This document shows, one piece after another, positions 11,126-21,229 of a DNA stretch of 64,000 nt. The notes below the pieces were generated by a model, which ran no database searches, was not told where the DNA came from, and saw nothing but the letters and a program-made list of their open reading frames with translations. The position numbers and the translations under genes were made by a program. Source of the stretch: Pythium myriotylum (taxonomy: Eukaryota > Oomycota > Peronosporomycetes > Pythiales > Pythiaceae); the NCBI GenBank assembly GCA_023091665.1, contig JALJCQ010000024.1, positions 558,001 through 622,000 on the forward strand. Reading direction: 5' to 3'. Position 1 is the stretch's first letter, and every line of letters begins with the position of its first letter.

Positions 11126-11287
11126 ATGGACGGCTCCCTCAACGACGCGTCCGCGCTCTCCAACGCCTTCCCCGACGTGACCAAGCAGGACACGGCGCGT
11201 GATGTGCGCGAGCTCCGTGCGAGCTTCAAGTCGGGACTCACGCTCGATCTTCGGGAGCGCAAGAAGGTGCTGAGCCAGATCATGACG
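11126..11287 (+). pseudogene. aldehyde dehydrogenase, N-terminal 54 codons cut off by an inversion
   Basis: ATG (ACCATGG context) opens a frame ending in RERKKVLSQIMT, with VRELRASFKSGLTLDL as the typical first helix of class-3 (fatty) aldehyde dehydrogenases. The rest of the same protein is on the opposite strand at 17256-15829, beginning IMTLLVEGEELITQALW. The two join in frame when the segment between the two 402-bp elements is turned back. In the present arrangement this piece runs into the element and cannot make an enzyme. The upstream 400 bases presumably hold the promoter. Confidence 0.9.
11279..11287. repeat. 9-bp target duplication half (ATCATGACG)
   Basis: ATCATGACG precedes the element at 11288. 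Its partner, in reverse complement, is at 17251-17259 beside the other copy, not at the far end of this copy. Confidence 0.85.
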
Positions 11288-11689
11288 GTTGCGACTAAAA
11301 CAGGTCAATTTGACGGTCAGGTCAGCGTCTTTTCTATGTGCAGGGCGTGACCTGTGGGGCCTCGGTCACTTGGTGGTGACGTTCGACCACGCGCGAGCGC
11401 GACCTCGGGCGTTTCCTCGAGGCCGCGCTGTTGCCGTGACTCACAGCCGACCGCGTGCACTCGGGAGGGCGCGACCTCCTTGGCCGGCAGATCGAGCCCT
11501 GTTCTTGTTTGATTGGCTTGTTGGTTGTTCGACCTTGGAAAGTCTGTTTCGGCGTCAAAAGTCTGACCTCGGCAGTGACAGTGAGCGTTGGTCACGTGGC
11601 TCGACGTGACCTGTTGCCTGACCAAGTCGATGTGTGCATAGAAAAGACGCTGACCTGACCCACAAATTGACCTGTATTAGACGCTTCCG
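11288..11689 (+). mobile_element. 402-bp MITE, copy 1 (Mutator-type by target duplication)
   Basis: The 402-bp unit has imperfect terminal inverted repeats of about 50 bp: ACAGGTCAATTTG, then GGTCAGGTCAGCGTCTTTTC, near each end, with GCGACTAAA or GCGTCTAAT outside. It encodes nothing. The 9-bp target duplications reconstructed for it point to the Mutator superfamily. It is almost identical to copy 2 at 17260-17661 in inverted orientation, so both are recent. Within the aldehyde dehydrogenase it begins with GT and has TTAG nine bases before its end. Confidence 0.88.
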
Positions 11690-11731
11690 GTTGATACGAC
11701 AACTTGACATATCTCTGTGCATGAGAAAGAA

Positions 11732-11734
<3 letters not shown>

Positions 11735-11798
<64 letters not shown>
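11735..11798. repeat. (GA)n microsatellite
   Basis: About 60 bases of uninterrupted GA dinucleotides. Confidence 0.97.
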
Positions 11799-11801
<3 letters not shown>

Positions 11802-12184
11802 TCTCCAAGTCAAGTTAGGCTGTAGTGCGTGATTGTCGTATACACGGCTAGATGACAGGCAACGAAGCGAGCACCCGGGTCCCATCCCGGCCCACGCCAC
11901 CGAACCGCTCCGTTGACACGTCGAGGTGACTAGGCGATTGTTCTCACGATATCTAATTGAATACGATTCTTCTGTTGCACACGAAAGGCACTCGGGAGAG
12001 TTCGATGTCGAAGGGCGCCTAAATCAGGTGCCGGACCACAACAATCGCCTTGAGAGGCGTCAAACCACAGCGACCAATCGTGATAGGAGCAGTGTTGGCA
12101 ATCAGGCTGCCACCACGGGTGAGCCATTGGAGTGGGGCTGTTGGTTGTGGACGACAGGAGAAGCGAATTCAACTGGGTTGTATT

Positions 12185-12272
12185 GGTTTATTAGACTGTA
12201 ACACAGGAACGCATAGAGTCACAGCTATTATTAGAGTACTTTAGTTGCGCTCAATAGACTCCAACTCCATCA
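12185..12272 (-). repeat. LTR fragment, copia-like
   Basis: The reverse complement begins TGATGATGGAGTTGGAGTCT and continues with TTGAGCGCAA and GACTCTATGCGTTCCTG. The same sequence in diverged form starts at 21768 and its first 25 bases recur at 22452. A TG start and repetition at three places suggest solo or truncated LTRs of one family; copia-like is a guess from the general look. Apart from this, 11800-13017 shows no gene, only a 17-G run at 12915-12931. Confidence 0.5.
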
Positions 12273-12914
12273 TCACCATTGGTTTATTAGGTACCAAAGG
12301 GAGAAGCGCAAACGAGCAATTCGCCTGTGTTGCGAGCTAAGGTTGAGGCCTGTCTGTGACTTCGCATTGAAGCTTGACGTGGGTTCAGGCATCTGCTAAC
12401 GGGTCGCTCGGGAGCAAGCAATACAATTGATATCATGGGCGATTGTGGTTAATGCGAGAAAGACGCGCAAGATCGGGTGCTCCACTCGAAAGGAGCCACC
12501 GTGTCCTCTTCTTCCATACGAAAGGTGACTAAGGCCCACACCGCCACTCTCACTTCTTAGAGCGAAACTTCAAGCATTCTCACGACGGGTGAGCACCACA
12601 GATTTCGGGTTTACGTAGCGCGATACGGGCCTATGAGCATATCACGCATGTGGCGATGTCCGAAAATGAGGTGCTCGATACACTTCAACTCGGGGTGCCA
12701 TGTGATACTGAAGATCCGTGTGGTCGTGTATACTGGTGTGCATACCATTGCTTTGCATTCACTCTCCAAACTCTCCAACACATGCAAGAACGTACGGAGG
12801 ACATGTTAAGGATCACTAATACTGTCTTTCAGTTCGCTACGAACTGAACGGGTTACTCTAGTTCATCGCAAAAGGTTCGAAACATGCGAGTACGAAACAT
12901 GGGAGTGTGTGTGT

Positions 12915-12931
12915 GGGGGGGGGGGGGGGGG
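12915..12931. repeat. poly-G tract (17 G)
   Basis: An uninterrupted run of 17 G next to a GT-rich stretch, in the 3' flank of the phosphatidylserine decarboxylase gene. The duplicated copy at 41400 lacks it, so it expanded after the duplication or was lost there. Confidence 0.95.
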
Positions 12932-13017
12932 AACATACAGCACACAACACTTGAAGTCCTTGGGCTAACCAGTATTCACATGATCACTGCGTTCCATGGT
13001 ACCGAAACTGTCTCGAT

Positions 13018-14422
13018 CTATGCTTTTGCAAACTCTCCAAACGAGGTGCCAAGTCTCAGTTTCTCGCCTGGTTGCGCTGTGAACTTGAAGTCCTCGGGGG
13101 CCTCAAACACTAGAACGACAGTCGATCCCAGCTACAAAGCACAACGCAGTGAATAAATAGCTCCTACAACTTCTTCAAATCGCATTTATCTTACCTTGAA
13201 TTGGGCGATCTCGTCCCCTCGCGATGACTTGTACGGAACATCGTATGTCTTCGTGAGGCACTTGCCCACAAGGGCATCCTGACTCTTCGTGTTTGATCGG
13301 AAATCGGGCTCGTGGGTAAGAGCGATTGATCCGACATTCGTGGCACCGACTGATGTGAGGGAGTAGTATCCGTGCTCCCACTCACCAATCAGCGCGACAC
13401 GCTCGTTCTCGACGAACAGACTCGGGATCAGGCGGACTGCCGTCGTGTTGACAGGGAACAGGTTCCCCGGAAAGTGTCGGCGCTCAGACACAACCCAGTC
13501 GACAGGCGAGTGGATGCGGTGATAATCGCCTGGCGCCAGGTAGATGACGCAGTGGTAGAGCTTCTTGCCCTTAGGTGTGGTCTTGCCGTGGAAAAACGAC
13601 GGCAAGTCACCCAAGAATTCGTCGAGGCGATAACGCGCACCCTTGATTTGCTCCAAGACCGGCACGCCCGAGGTGTTGTCGACGACACCAAAAGCTGCGA
13701 GACGGCCGTCCACGGGGCTGGGCATGTGCTTGACGTTCGTGTCCCAGATGCGCGCGCCGTCTTTCAGCGGTCGAGAGAAGAACTCGCCGAGGTTAGCGTA
13801 GGACTCAATCGGGAACTTCATCTCATCCAACTTGCAGTCGAAGACCGCGGTCCAAGCCTTGTACAGCGGCGCGCGCAGCCAAGTGGGCCTGTGAGGAGAA
13901 CAACCGTTAGTCTCACGTCCGAGCACTCACTCAGCGCAACGACGTACAGCTCCTTGTCGTGGACCTCTCCCCAAAGACGCGACGCCGCGCGGTACGGCAG
14001 CAGCTTGAGCGACTGCAGCTGCCGCTCGGTGGCCATGGTGGCCTCAAACGACGTCGGGTGTCCCGGCAGGCGGCGCACAGACGGCGCTGGGTGCTCGCGT
14101 CGTTCTTCCTCCGTCGGGTGCGTGAGGTGGTTGAACTGCAAGAACCCGATGAGCGCGAAGCCCAGCGTCGCTGGCACTTTCCAGTCGCGCGTGAAGATGC
14201 TCCCAGACGCCGCTGCGGGCTCCTCCTTGGGCGGGGCAGTCGACGCGAATCTACGAGTTCCGACAGCTCAGTCAGAGGCCGATTGCTCGCGTTCTACGCA
14301 CGCGTTCGCGGTGCGACTTGCGCGGCCGCTTACCTGCGGAACTGGCGCTTCGATTGGTCCCGCGCGTAGCCGCCGGCGCGGCGCGAGGCCGCCATGTCAC
14401 GGAGGAACACGCGCGCCACCAT
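13018..14422 (-). CDS. PSD: mitochondrial phosphatidylserine decarboxylase
   Basis: Four exons (14422-14334, 14250-13948, 13888-13195, 13131-13018) encode 399 aa with introns of 83, 59 and 63 nt. The start MVARVFLRDMAASRRAGGYA is basic and looks like a mitochondrial presequence; WKVPATLGFALIGFLQF is a likely membrane segment. The body carries the family blocks LGEFFSRPLKDGAR, MPSPVDGRL, YHRIHSPVDW and FPVN. The last exon begins with LGST, the self-cleavage motif where the serine becomes the pyruvoyl cofactor. The enzyme converts phosphatidylserine to phosphatidylethanolamine at the inner mitochondrial membrane. Exon joins were chosen because they restore KELPTWLRAP and AQFKLGSTVV. A partial dead copy of its 3' half is at 40781-41383. 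Confidence 0.92.
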
Positions 14423-14686
14423 CTCGCTCGTTGCCGTGGCCAAAGATATGCGACTGCATTGTGGCGTGGTGGTTCGATATCCCCATTTCATGTGGTCCGC
14501 AAACACTAATATAGGATTCACGTCGGAATATCGTCGATTCTAGTGTGGTCCACGATAGTCTCGTCTTCTAGGTCGTACCCGTTTGCTGGTACCCGTCCGA
14601 CCAATGGCTTGAGTGACGTCGGGGAGAAACCGTGGCAGAAGCTGAACACGGCTACATTCGGACGAGCTCTAGAAGCGCGAGGAACC

Positions 14687-15691
14687 ATGGATTCGTGGGG
14701 TACGTGGACCTGCCGACGCGGAGTAACCCACCTCGTCAGATAGCGCTCGTCAAGAGCTATCGGATGGGGTGTTTTTCGGTGCGTTTGCTGACGTGGATTG
14801 TCTCCATCGTGGCTGGTAAACGCAGACGACGACGAGTTTGAGGTGCCAGAGTACGTCGATCGCCTGGCGAGATGCATCGGGTCGGTTTGGAAGCGCTAAC
14901 GCGGTCATTTTCGAATCTAGTGTGACGGCCAAGCAGAACAAGGTCGCTGCGAGCTGGGAGGACGAAGAGGAGGAAGAGGAGGAGGTCGCCCCGCAGCAGG
15001 CTGGCGCCTCCGGCGAGGCCGACGGCCCCAAGGGCCCACTCAAGCCAAAGCACCTCAAGAAGATGAAGCTCAAGGAACAGGAGGAGAAGCGCGCGCTGGA
15101 GATCGCCATGACCAAGGCTCGTCTCGCGCAGCAGGCCAACGAGACCGAGGCCGAGCGCAAGGCCCGAGAGAAGGCGTCGATCGAGGAGGCCGACTTCGAG
15201 GCCGCCATCGATGCGTTCGCACCATCGGCTAAGAAGGACGCTGCCGCGGCCAAGGGCGGTGACGACATCACGTCAGCCATCAACGGTCTGCGGTTGCTCT
15301 CGCTGGCCGACCACGAGCAACTCGGAGAGATCGTCGCGAACCGCATCGTTCAGTCCAACGCCAAGTACGCACTCGAGACCATGAAGGTTCTTATTACACG
15401 AGTGCGTTGTTGCGAGTGGAAGATTTATGGCTATGGTTGAGTGGTCTCACGTTTTGTCGTTAAACTGTCCAGGGCTCGGTGAACCTGACGGCTGACGACC
15501 TGAAGGACCTGACGACGATCATCAACGTCATCAAGAACGACAAGATTGCGGCTGCCAAGCCCAAGGCCAAGAAGAAGAAACCAAGTGGACGACAGGGCTA
15601 CGCCAACGTCGAGCGTGACCTCGGCGAGATGGACGAGTTCGGCGGCGGCGCTGGCGGCCGTGGCTACGACGACTACGATGACTTTATGTAG
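14687..15691 (+). CDS. eIF3j: translation initiation factor eIF3 subunit J
   Basis: Four exons (14687-14699, 14826-14850, 14921-15386, 15473-15691) give 240 aa. The first exon is only 13 nt; joined it reads MDSWDDDEFEVPDVTAKQNK, the conserved eIF3j start. The middle has the acidic stretch WEDEEEEEEEV, a lysine-rich KPKHLKKMKLKEQEEKRALE, and the C-terminal half has GSVNLTADDLKDLTTIINV, followed by a lysine-rich and glycine/aspartate-rich tail. eIF3j binds the 40S ribosomal subunit and helps recruit eIF3 and control mRNA entry. It is head-to-head with phosphatidylserine decarboxylase (264 bp between starts), so the two may share a promoter region. It lies within the inverted segment and is intact. 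Confidence 0.92.
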
Positions 15692-15828
15692 ACGGTGACC
15701 GAGACGTTAGACTAAATCAAGACGCTGAGTTTCTGGTGACATAAAGTATTGCTGTTCAACGTAATGGGCTGGTCTGTGGGCTTGCTTATGAGAAAATAAA
15801 ACACTGACACAGACGACCGCTACTCCTT

Positions 15829-17256
15829 CTACTGTGGAAGCAGTTCCGGCTTGAACTTCTTCACGGCAAAGAAGACACCGGCGGCAATTGCAGCGAAGTT
15901 TACGGTGTAGAAGATGAGCTTGACGTTGCGGATCTGCTTGCGCGAGTACGGGTGCATAACGAAGCGCAGCGTGCTCTCGTTATCCGCAGTGTACGGTGCG
16001 TAGCGTTCCGCCGAGTCCAAGAAGCCAGTCTTGTGCAAAACAGCCTTGGAATGGGAGAAGGCGTCGAAGCCGGTCTTACCGTGGTAGGCTCCGTGCCCAG
16101 AGGGACCGACACCACCGAACGGTAGCTGCGAGTTACCCAAGTGCATAATCACGTCGTTAAAGACCAGGCCACCGGACGACGTCTGGGTCGTGATTGTGGC
16201 CTTGTTCTTTTCGTTGGACGTGAACAAGTACGCTGCAAGCGGCTTGTCGTGGTTGTTCACGTAGTCCACTGCCCACCGGAAGCGGCCGGCTGGGTAGTAG
16301 TAGATCGGCACGATCGGACCGAACAGCTCGCTCGACATGACGGCGCTTGAGGCAAACGCCTCGAAGTCCGTCTTGAAGTTAAGCAGGGTTGGTGCAATGT
16401 AGTTCTCCTTGGCGTCGGTCTTACCGCCATACGTGATGCGAGACTTGTCCGCGTCCAAGACGCCCTTGACGCGGTTGAAGCTGCGCTCATTGATGAGGCG
16501 GGCAAAGTACTCGCTCTGCTGCGGATCCTCACCATAGAACTGAACGATGTACTTTTGCAGCGCTTCCACAAGCTTGTCACCGACACGTTCATCCACGAGG
16601 ATGTAATCCGGACGCACACATGTCTGACCAGCGTTGGTGAAGGCACCCCAGGCGAGGCGACGACCAGCGAGGTCGATATCTGCCGTGTTGTCGACAATAG
16701 CAGGGCTCTTTCCGCCAAGTTCAAGGATGGTTGGTGTGAGGTTTTCTGCGGCGGCACGAGCAACGATCTTGCCGAGGAAGGAGCTGCCCGTGGCGAAGAT
16801 GAGATCATAACGCTCGCGCAGCATGGCCTTGGTCTCCTCAACGCCGCCATACACGTAGCGCACGAAGCGTCTGTCGACGTACTTGTCAAAGAGCGAGATG
16901 AGCACATTGTTGAGGTATCGAGAGGCATCGTCGCCAGGAAGACGCGCGAGGACACAGTTGCCTGCAGCGATGGCTGAGACGAGCGGCGTGAAGAGCAAGT
17001 TGATCGGGTAGTTCCACGTGCCGATAACACAGACAACGCCGAGAGGGTCCTTGTGGATGAACGACTTGCCCGGGAAGTTGCCCATGTCGGTGCCGACTTT
17101 CTGCGGCTTGGCCCAGTCATCGAGGTAGTCGAGGTGCTCCTGGATCTCGATCTTGGGGCTTGCAATATCAAGCATGAACGTCTCCAGTCGGTGACGGTGG
17201 AGGTCCTTCCAGAGCGCCTGCGTGATGAGTTCCTCGCCCTCGACGAGCAGCGTCAT
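15829..17256 (-). pseudogene. aldehyde dehydrogenase (class 3), main part without its N-terminus
   Basis: The 475-aa frame holds the NAD-binding and catalytic domains: ILELGGKSPAIVD with the general-base glutamate, NAGQTCVRPDYILV with the catalytic cysteine, SSGGLVFNDVIMHL, and PFGGVGPSGHGAYHGKTGFD. A hydrophobic C-terminal anchor (LIFYTVNFAAIAAGVFFAV) ends in a basic tail, as in fatty aldehyde dehydrogenases of the ER or peroxisome, which oxidise long-chain aldehydes to acids. The first about 50 residues are at 11126-11287 on the other strand. A shortened protein could start at its first methionine, but it would lack the N-terminal helices, so I score it as a broken gene. Confidence 0.88.
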
Positions 17257-17259
17257 GAT
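17251..17259. repeat. 9-bp target duplication half (CGTCATGAT)
   Basis: The reverse complement of the sequence at 11279-11287; in the restored gene the two flank copy 1. Confidence 0.85.
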
Positions 17260-17661
17260 CGGAAGCGTCTAATACAGGTCAATTTGTGGGTCAGGTCAGC
17301 GTCTTTTCTATGCACACATCGACTTGGTCAGGCAACAGGTCACGTCGAGCCACGTGACCAATGCTCACTGTCACTGCCGAGGTCAGACTTTTGACGCCGA
17401 AACAGACTTTCCAAGGTCGAACAACCAACAAGCCAATCAAACAAGAACAGGGCTCGATCTGCCGGCCAAGGAGGTCGCGCCCTCCCGAGTGCACGCGGTC
17501 GGCTGTGAGTCACGGCAACAGCGCGGCCTCGAGGAAACGCCCGAGGTCGCGCTCGCGCGTGGTCGAACGTCACCACCAAGTGACCGAGGCCCCACAGGTC
17601 ACGCCCTGCACATAGAAAAGACGCTGACCTGACCGTCAAATTGACCTGTTTTAGTCGCAAC
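17260..17661 (-). mobile_element. 402-bp MITE, copy 2, inverted relative to copy 1
   Basis: Same length and nearly the same sequence as 11288-11689 on the opposite strand; I found only one or two differences in the parts compared. Its right flank CGTATCAAC (17662-17670) pairs with 11690-11698. Confidence 0.88.
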
Positions 17662-17747
17662 CGTATCAACCCATTGGGATTGATCTGCTTTTCGTGCTGT
17701 GCTCAGATCAGGAGGACATGAACCAAAGAGAAGCACTGTTCCCACGC

Positions 17748-17748
<1 letters not shown>

Positions 17749-17819
<71 letters not shown>
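17749..17819. repeat. (GT)n(GA)n compound microsatellite
   Basis: About 30 bases of GT followed by about 40 bases of GA. Confidence 0.97.
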
Positions 17820-17822
<3 letters not shown>

Positions 17823-17877
17823 TACATGCCTGGGAGATGAGATTCAGCAATGGGATGTCGTGGTTCTGATGCCGTCT

Positions 17878-18040
17878 GCAAAAAGCGGTCAATCGCTGTC
17901 TATGGAAGCAGGGATTGTGAAGATTCTGATGCCTGGCCCCAAAATAGTGATTTGCAAAAAGCGGTCAATCGCTGTCTATGGAAGCAGGGATAGCAGTGGC
18001 ATGCGAAGATTCTGATACCGGGTGCCAAAATAGCGGCCAA
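17878..18040. repeat. two-copy tandem repeat, period about 76 bp
   Basis: GCAAAAAGCGGTCAATCGCT and the following bases to GGGAT occur at 17878 and again at 17954; a third, degenerate remnant (TAGCGGCCAATCGGTCTCTA) follows at about 18030. No coding potential seen. Confidence 0.8.
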
Positions 18041-18796
18041 TCGGTCTCTACTTGGTATGTAGAAATGACACGCACATTTTTCGGCTTTAAGAGAAAAAAA
18101 CTTCTTGGTTTTACTATAAGGTTTGTGTTTTGGGACGGAGGTCGTTGAACGTCGGACGGCTTTTGCTTATTTAGATTTAGATAGATTGGGTCTGTTTGCG
18201 GCAATTTTAGCTGTCACGAAACTCTTCCCAACCGAAGCTGAATCTGTTTCGATCCCAGTTCAGCAAAGCTGCTTGGCTCGCGCAAATGACCGTTTCACAC
18301 GACGAGAACTACTAAAATTACGAACCAAAGCTCTGCTTTGTGCAACTACTGATTTGGGGATGAAAGATGCTTGAGCGTAAATTTGCTGCAGCTTCAACGA
18401 CTGACAAGCTTGGTGATTTCCAAATAGTTTCTTCGAATTTCTTGACAAGATCGAGCAAGGTGAACCATGCCCGGCTATTATTGTTCTCTTGAAGCAACTC
18501 GATCGATTGAGCGGATGCCTCACTCCAGAGGTTGTGCGAGCACCCTGTGACCGCACATCTTGATTACATGAAAGTTTTTTTGCGTCGTGAGAGGGAGTGG
18601 TTCTGTTCGGAGGTTTCACAACGGATGTCGCAGCAGTCAAAAATGGTTTGTGGGATGAGCATCGGCGTGGTTACACGTTTGGGTTTCGCCATAACAGCAT
18701 CAACATGACTTCGAGCTCGGGTTGGAGGCAGCAGCGTGTCATTTTGCTGCCTACTCCGTGAAGCGCGAGCACCACTCAAGTCTCAAGCCCAACACT

Positions 18797-20992
18797 ATGG
18801 GCGTCTCTGTGCGCAAGACTATTCTACTCACACTCAATCTCGTCTCGACCGTTCTGACATTGCTCACCGGTCTGCGCGAAAACACGGTGGTCGTCACTGT
18901 CTCCGGCCGGTATGACCACATTCGGTCGCGGCTCATCGAGGGCACCATCAATTACAACATTATCCGAGAAGATTTCTTGATGAAAAACCAACTCACGGAT
19001 CTAGTGGAAGTCGGAAAGTCGTTTCGGTTCGTCTCTGCCCCGAATCGCAGCCCAGCCAACCTCGGAGAAGATCGATCAACGTGCGTGCGAGTCAACTCAA
19101 TGAATACGTCTATCATGTCGATCAATTACGACGATTTCTGGGGATACGGACCTCGCCGCGCACAGATATTCCTATACAGCATCTCCACTCCGAACTGTGA
19201 TGTTACCAACTTCAAGCAGGAATGGTACAATGAAGTGTGCGTCAAAGCTTATGGCAGAGGTGACGAGCACGCGTGCCACCAGTACATCCTCGCCAATTTC
19301 GACACACTTCATGGCAACCGCGTGATCCAAGCTGGGGTGGAGGTCGACTTCGGAATTCCAGGTGTCCCGTTTCTGAAGTGTCTCGGTCGCCCAGAGCGTG
19401 AGTTTGAGTACTTCACGGATCTCATGGTACACCAGTCGTTTTGGTCTGGCGGCAGTTACCACGTGGAGATCCAAAGCAGCCGTTGCTTGGCTAAGCCGCT
19501 GATTCGCAATGACGACTGGGAGTGGGGTCTTTTCAAAGTTGTGGCACCAGACAGCGCTGCGAAAGTCGTAGTTGGCGTCGATGCGAGCGGCTGGCTCGCT
19601 ACCATCATCGGTGTCGCCTATGGAATTGTGTCCATCGTCATGATTGCCAACGGGGTACTTGCCGCTTTGCTGCGCACTCGAACAGCGAGCTACTTGCCTT
19701 CGGGTGTCCGATTCTTGAAGGAATGGAAGCTGCTAAGGTACATTTTCCCGTTCATGAGTGCAGCCACATCGGTAACGGACAACGAAAACCGAATCATTGT
19801 GTTCAAGGGCGCGTCTTTCATGGCCTCAGACGTGTGGATGAACCATTGGTTGTATATCGCGCTGAGCATTCTCGATTCCGTCGCCGGCATTCGCACGACC
19901 TACATTGTGCTCGAAATGGGCACGTGGATGCTCACAAAACAAGTCAACTTGGAGAATTTTCTCTTCGTCTGCTCGGCTCTCACACGCATTACTTGGGTTA
20001 TGTGCTTTGTCCACTCGATGCTTCGCTATGGGTGCAAGCTCGCATTGCGAAGTATGAGGTCGCTCCAGTGGATCCGCCCCAACCTCCGAGAACAGCTGGA
20101 GTGGTACATCGACGCTGCGTCGCTCTTCATGAGCTACAAGATCTATTCGGTCTCGCTCTGTTTTGTGCTCTTTTTGCTTCTCGAGATCCATGGAAGTGTA
20201 TCTCTCATGAAGGGCCAGCCAGTCGCGAGGAGAGGAGTGTTCGGTGGGGACCCGAACCTCGCTCAATTTTGGGGGAACGAGATCATCTGCGACTTCTTCG
20301 TGATCGTGATGCTGCTGCTCGCGACAGCGTTGTTCCTCAGTACGGTGGGGCTTTTCACCAAGTACCGCTACGTGACTCGCAACAGACTCATACGGCTCCT
20401 GCAGGAACGGTTCGGTCTGGTCGGGTGGGACGTCTTCATCGTGCTCGAGGCCCTGGGAATCGACCCGTTCGATTCGACGTTGGTGGTCGACGGTGTCTGT
20501 CGCATAAATTGCTCACTCGGTGCAGTCATCCAGCAATTGTATACTTCTGGATTCAGCGGCCACGTCAACCTTGCAGCCGATTACTTGTTTCTGGAGGGAG
20601 GTTTCTCTAAGGAGCCGTTGAAGGTGCGGTACCCAGTGAAACGAGCCCTGTCGATGGGTCTCTGTGAGTCCCGTCGCGGCTCAACGGTCTCGAACAAGTA
20701 CACGGCCACCGATGTGACTGAGCACGCAAGGAAAGACCACGCGTTCGATGAAGAGGCCAAAGATGTCGCGGCGATCCGTTCGGCCAAGAGCCTCTTCGAC
20801 CGCAAGCTCAAGATCGTGACCGAGGGCTTCTTCGGCAAGATCTTGCTGATCGACGAGGACGAACCAGGACGCTTCGTCAAGTCTGCCGAGTCCTCACGGA
20901 TGGAGTTCGAGGTGCAGGACGCGCTGTCCATGCTCTCGATCATGGACATCAAGCCGCTGCTCGGCAACGACAAGAAGCTCCATATCCGCTAG
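18797..20992 (+). CDS. multi-pass membrane protein, oomycete-type unknown family, copy A
   Basis: The 731-aa protein starts at the ATG of MGVSVRKTILLTL; an open frame continues upstream only through a TTG. Residues about 8-25 are a signal anchor. About 240 residues follow that look extracytoplasmic, with several cysteines (CVRVNS, CDVTNF, CHQYIL, CLGRPE) and NTS/NRS-type glycosylation sites. Then come about six membrane segments (WLATIIGVAYGIVSIVMIA; HWLYIALSILDSVAG; FVLFLLLEIHGSV; FFVIVMLLLATALFLSTVGL) and a soluble C-terminal tail of about 200 residues. I do not recognise the family and assign no function. Copy B differs at only about half a dozen residues. Confidence 0.8.
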   Translation: MGVSVRKTILLTLNLVSTVLTLLTGLRENTVVVTVSGRYDHIRSRLIEGTINYNIIREDFLMKNQLTDLVEVGKSFRFVSAPNRSPANLGEDRSTCVRVNSMNTSIMSINYDDFWGYGPRRAQIFLYSISTPNCDVTNFKQEWYNEVCVKAYGRGDEHACHQYILANFDTLHGNRVIQAGVEVDFGIPGVPFLKCLGRPEREFEYFTDLMVHQSFWSGGSYHVEIQSSRCLAKPLIRNDDWEWGLFKVVAPDSAAKVVVGVDASGWLATIIGVAYGIVSIVMIANGVLAALLRTRTASYLPSGVRFLKEWKLLRYIFPFMSAATSVTDNENRIIVFKGASFMASDVWMNHWLYIALSILDSVAGIRTTYIVLEMGTWMLTKQVNLENFLFVCSALTRITWVMCFVHSMLRYGCKLALRSMRSLQWIRPNLREQLEWYIDAASLFMSYKIYSVSLCFVLFLLLEIHGSVSLMKGQPVARRGVFGGDPNLAQFWGNEIICDFFVIVMLLLATALFLSTVGLFTKYRYVTRNRLIRLLQERFGLVGWDVFIVLEALGIDPFDSTLVVDGVCRINCSLGAVIQQLYTSGFSGHVNLAADYLFLEGGFSKEPLKVRYPVKRALSMGLCESRRGSTVSNKYTATDVTEHARKDHAFDEEAKDVAAIRSAKSLFDRKLKIVTEGFFGKILLIDEDEPGRFVKSAESSRMEFEVQDALSMLSIMDIKPLLGNDKKLHIR

Positions 20993-21077
20993 GTAGTTCA
21001 CTTATACGAAGCCATGGTTAACTTAATATGCTCCACTTCAAGTCAGGAAGGTAGCCGTTCTCACATCTCACAACCTC

Positions 21078-21229
21078 ATGACGCCTCTCAAGGTGCCGCC
21101 CATCGAAGATGCTGGCGACGACGAGGAACGCAAATGTACTGACGCTAGCTACTATCTCTATCTGCAGGACTTTCACGACCCGGCCGACGTGGCCGACTTC
21201 CTGGCCAAGGTGGGCGTGGACGCCATGAT
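21078..21229 (+). pseudogene. P-type ATPase N-terminus, copy A, interrupted by Merlin element
   Basis: MTPLKVPPIEDAGDDEERKC through ADFLAKVGVDA equals the start of the ATPase-like frame at 44328. Then about 27 bases of the intact copy are missing and a Merlin element follows. The gene resumes for about 100 bases at 25751-25855 (MYGANRVTPPVNCPSWVCC) and then ends in unrelated sequence. The fragment cannot make an ATPase. Confidence 0.9.

Larger units (their letters stand above)
11690..17259. other. 5.6-kb segment inverted between two MITE copies
   Basis: Left of copy 1 is ATCATGACG and right of it GTTGATACG; the two flanks of copy 2 are the reverse complements of the same two sequences. Turning 11690-17259 around gives each copy a matching 9-bp duplication and restores one continuous aldehyde dehydrogenase frame (SQIMT..LLVEGEE). 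Recombination between inverted copies explains all of this. The segment carries phosphatidylserine decarboxylase and eIF3j, both intact. An assembly error at the repeats would give the same picture. Confidence 0.85.
18196..21229 (+). repeat. segmental duplication, copy A
   Basis: Matches 41480-44475. Similarity is moderate over 18196-18610, then very high through the membrane-protein gene and into the ATPase start. Copy A is then interrupted by the Merlin element and resumes at 25751-25855. Confidence 0.92.

Noticed and set aside
11288..11689. The 402-bp element as a protein-coding gene (102-codon frame present in both copies)
   Set aside because: The frame is shared only because the copies are nearly identical, starts and ends within inverted repeats and shows no domain.
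13372..14514. 380-codon plus-strand open frame opposite phosphatidylserine decarboxylase
   Set aside because: It is antisense to confirmed exons, spans their introns and has no domain; GC-rich coding strands produce such shadows.
18722..18796. 25-residue N-terminal extension of the membrane protein
   Set aside because: It begins with TTG, not ATG; the first ATG is at 18797 and is followed directly by the signal anchor.
19522..20610. 362-codon frame inside the membrane-protein gene (and its twin at 42772-43860)
   Set aside because: Same-strand shift of a gene with clear membrane helices; conserved only because the DNA is duplicated.
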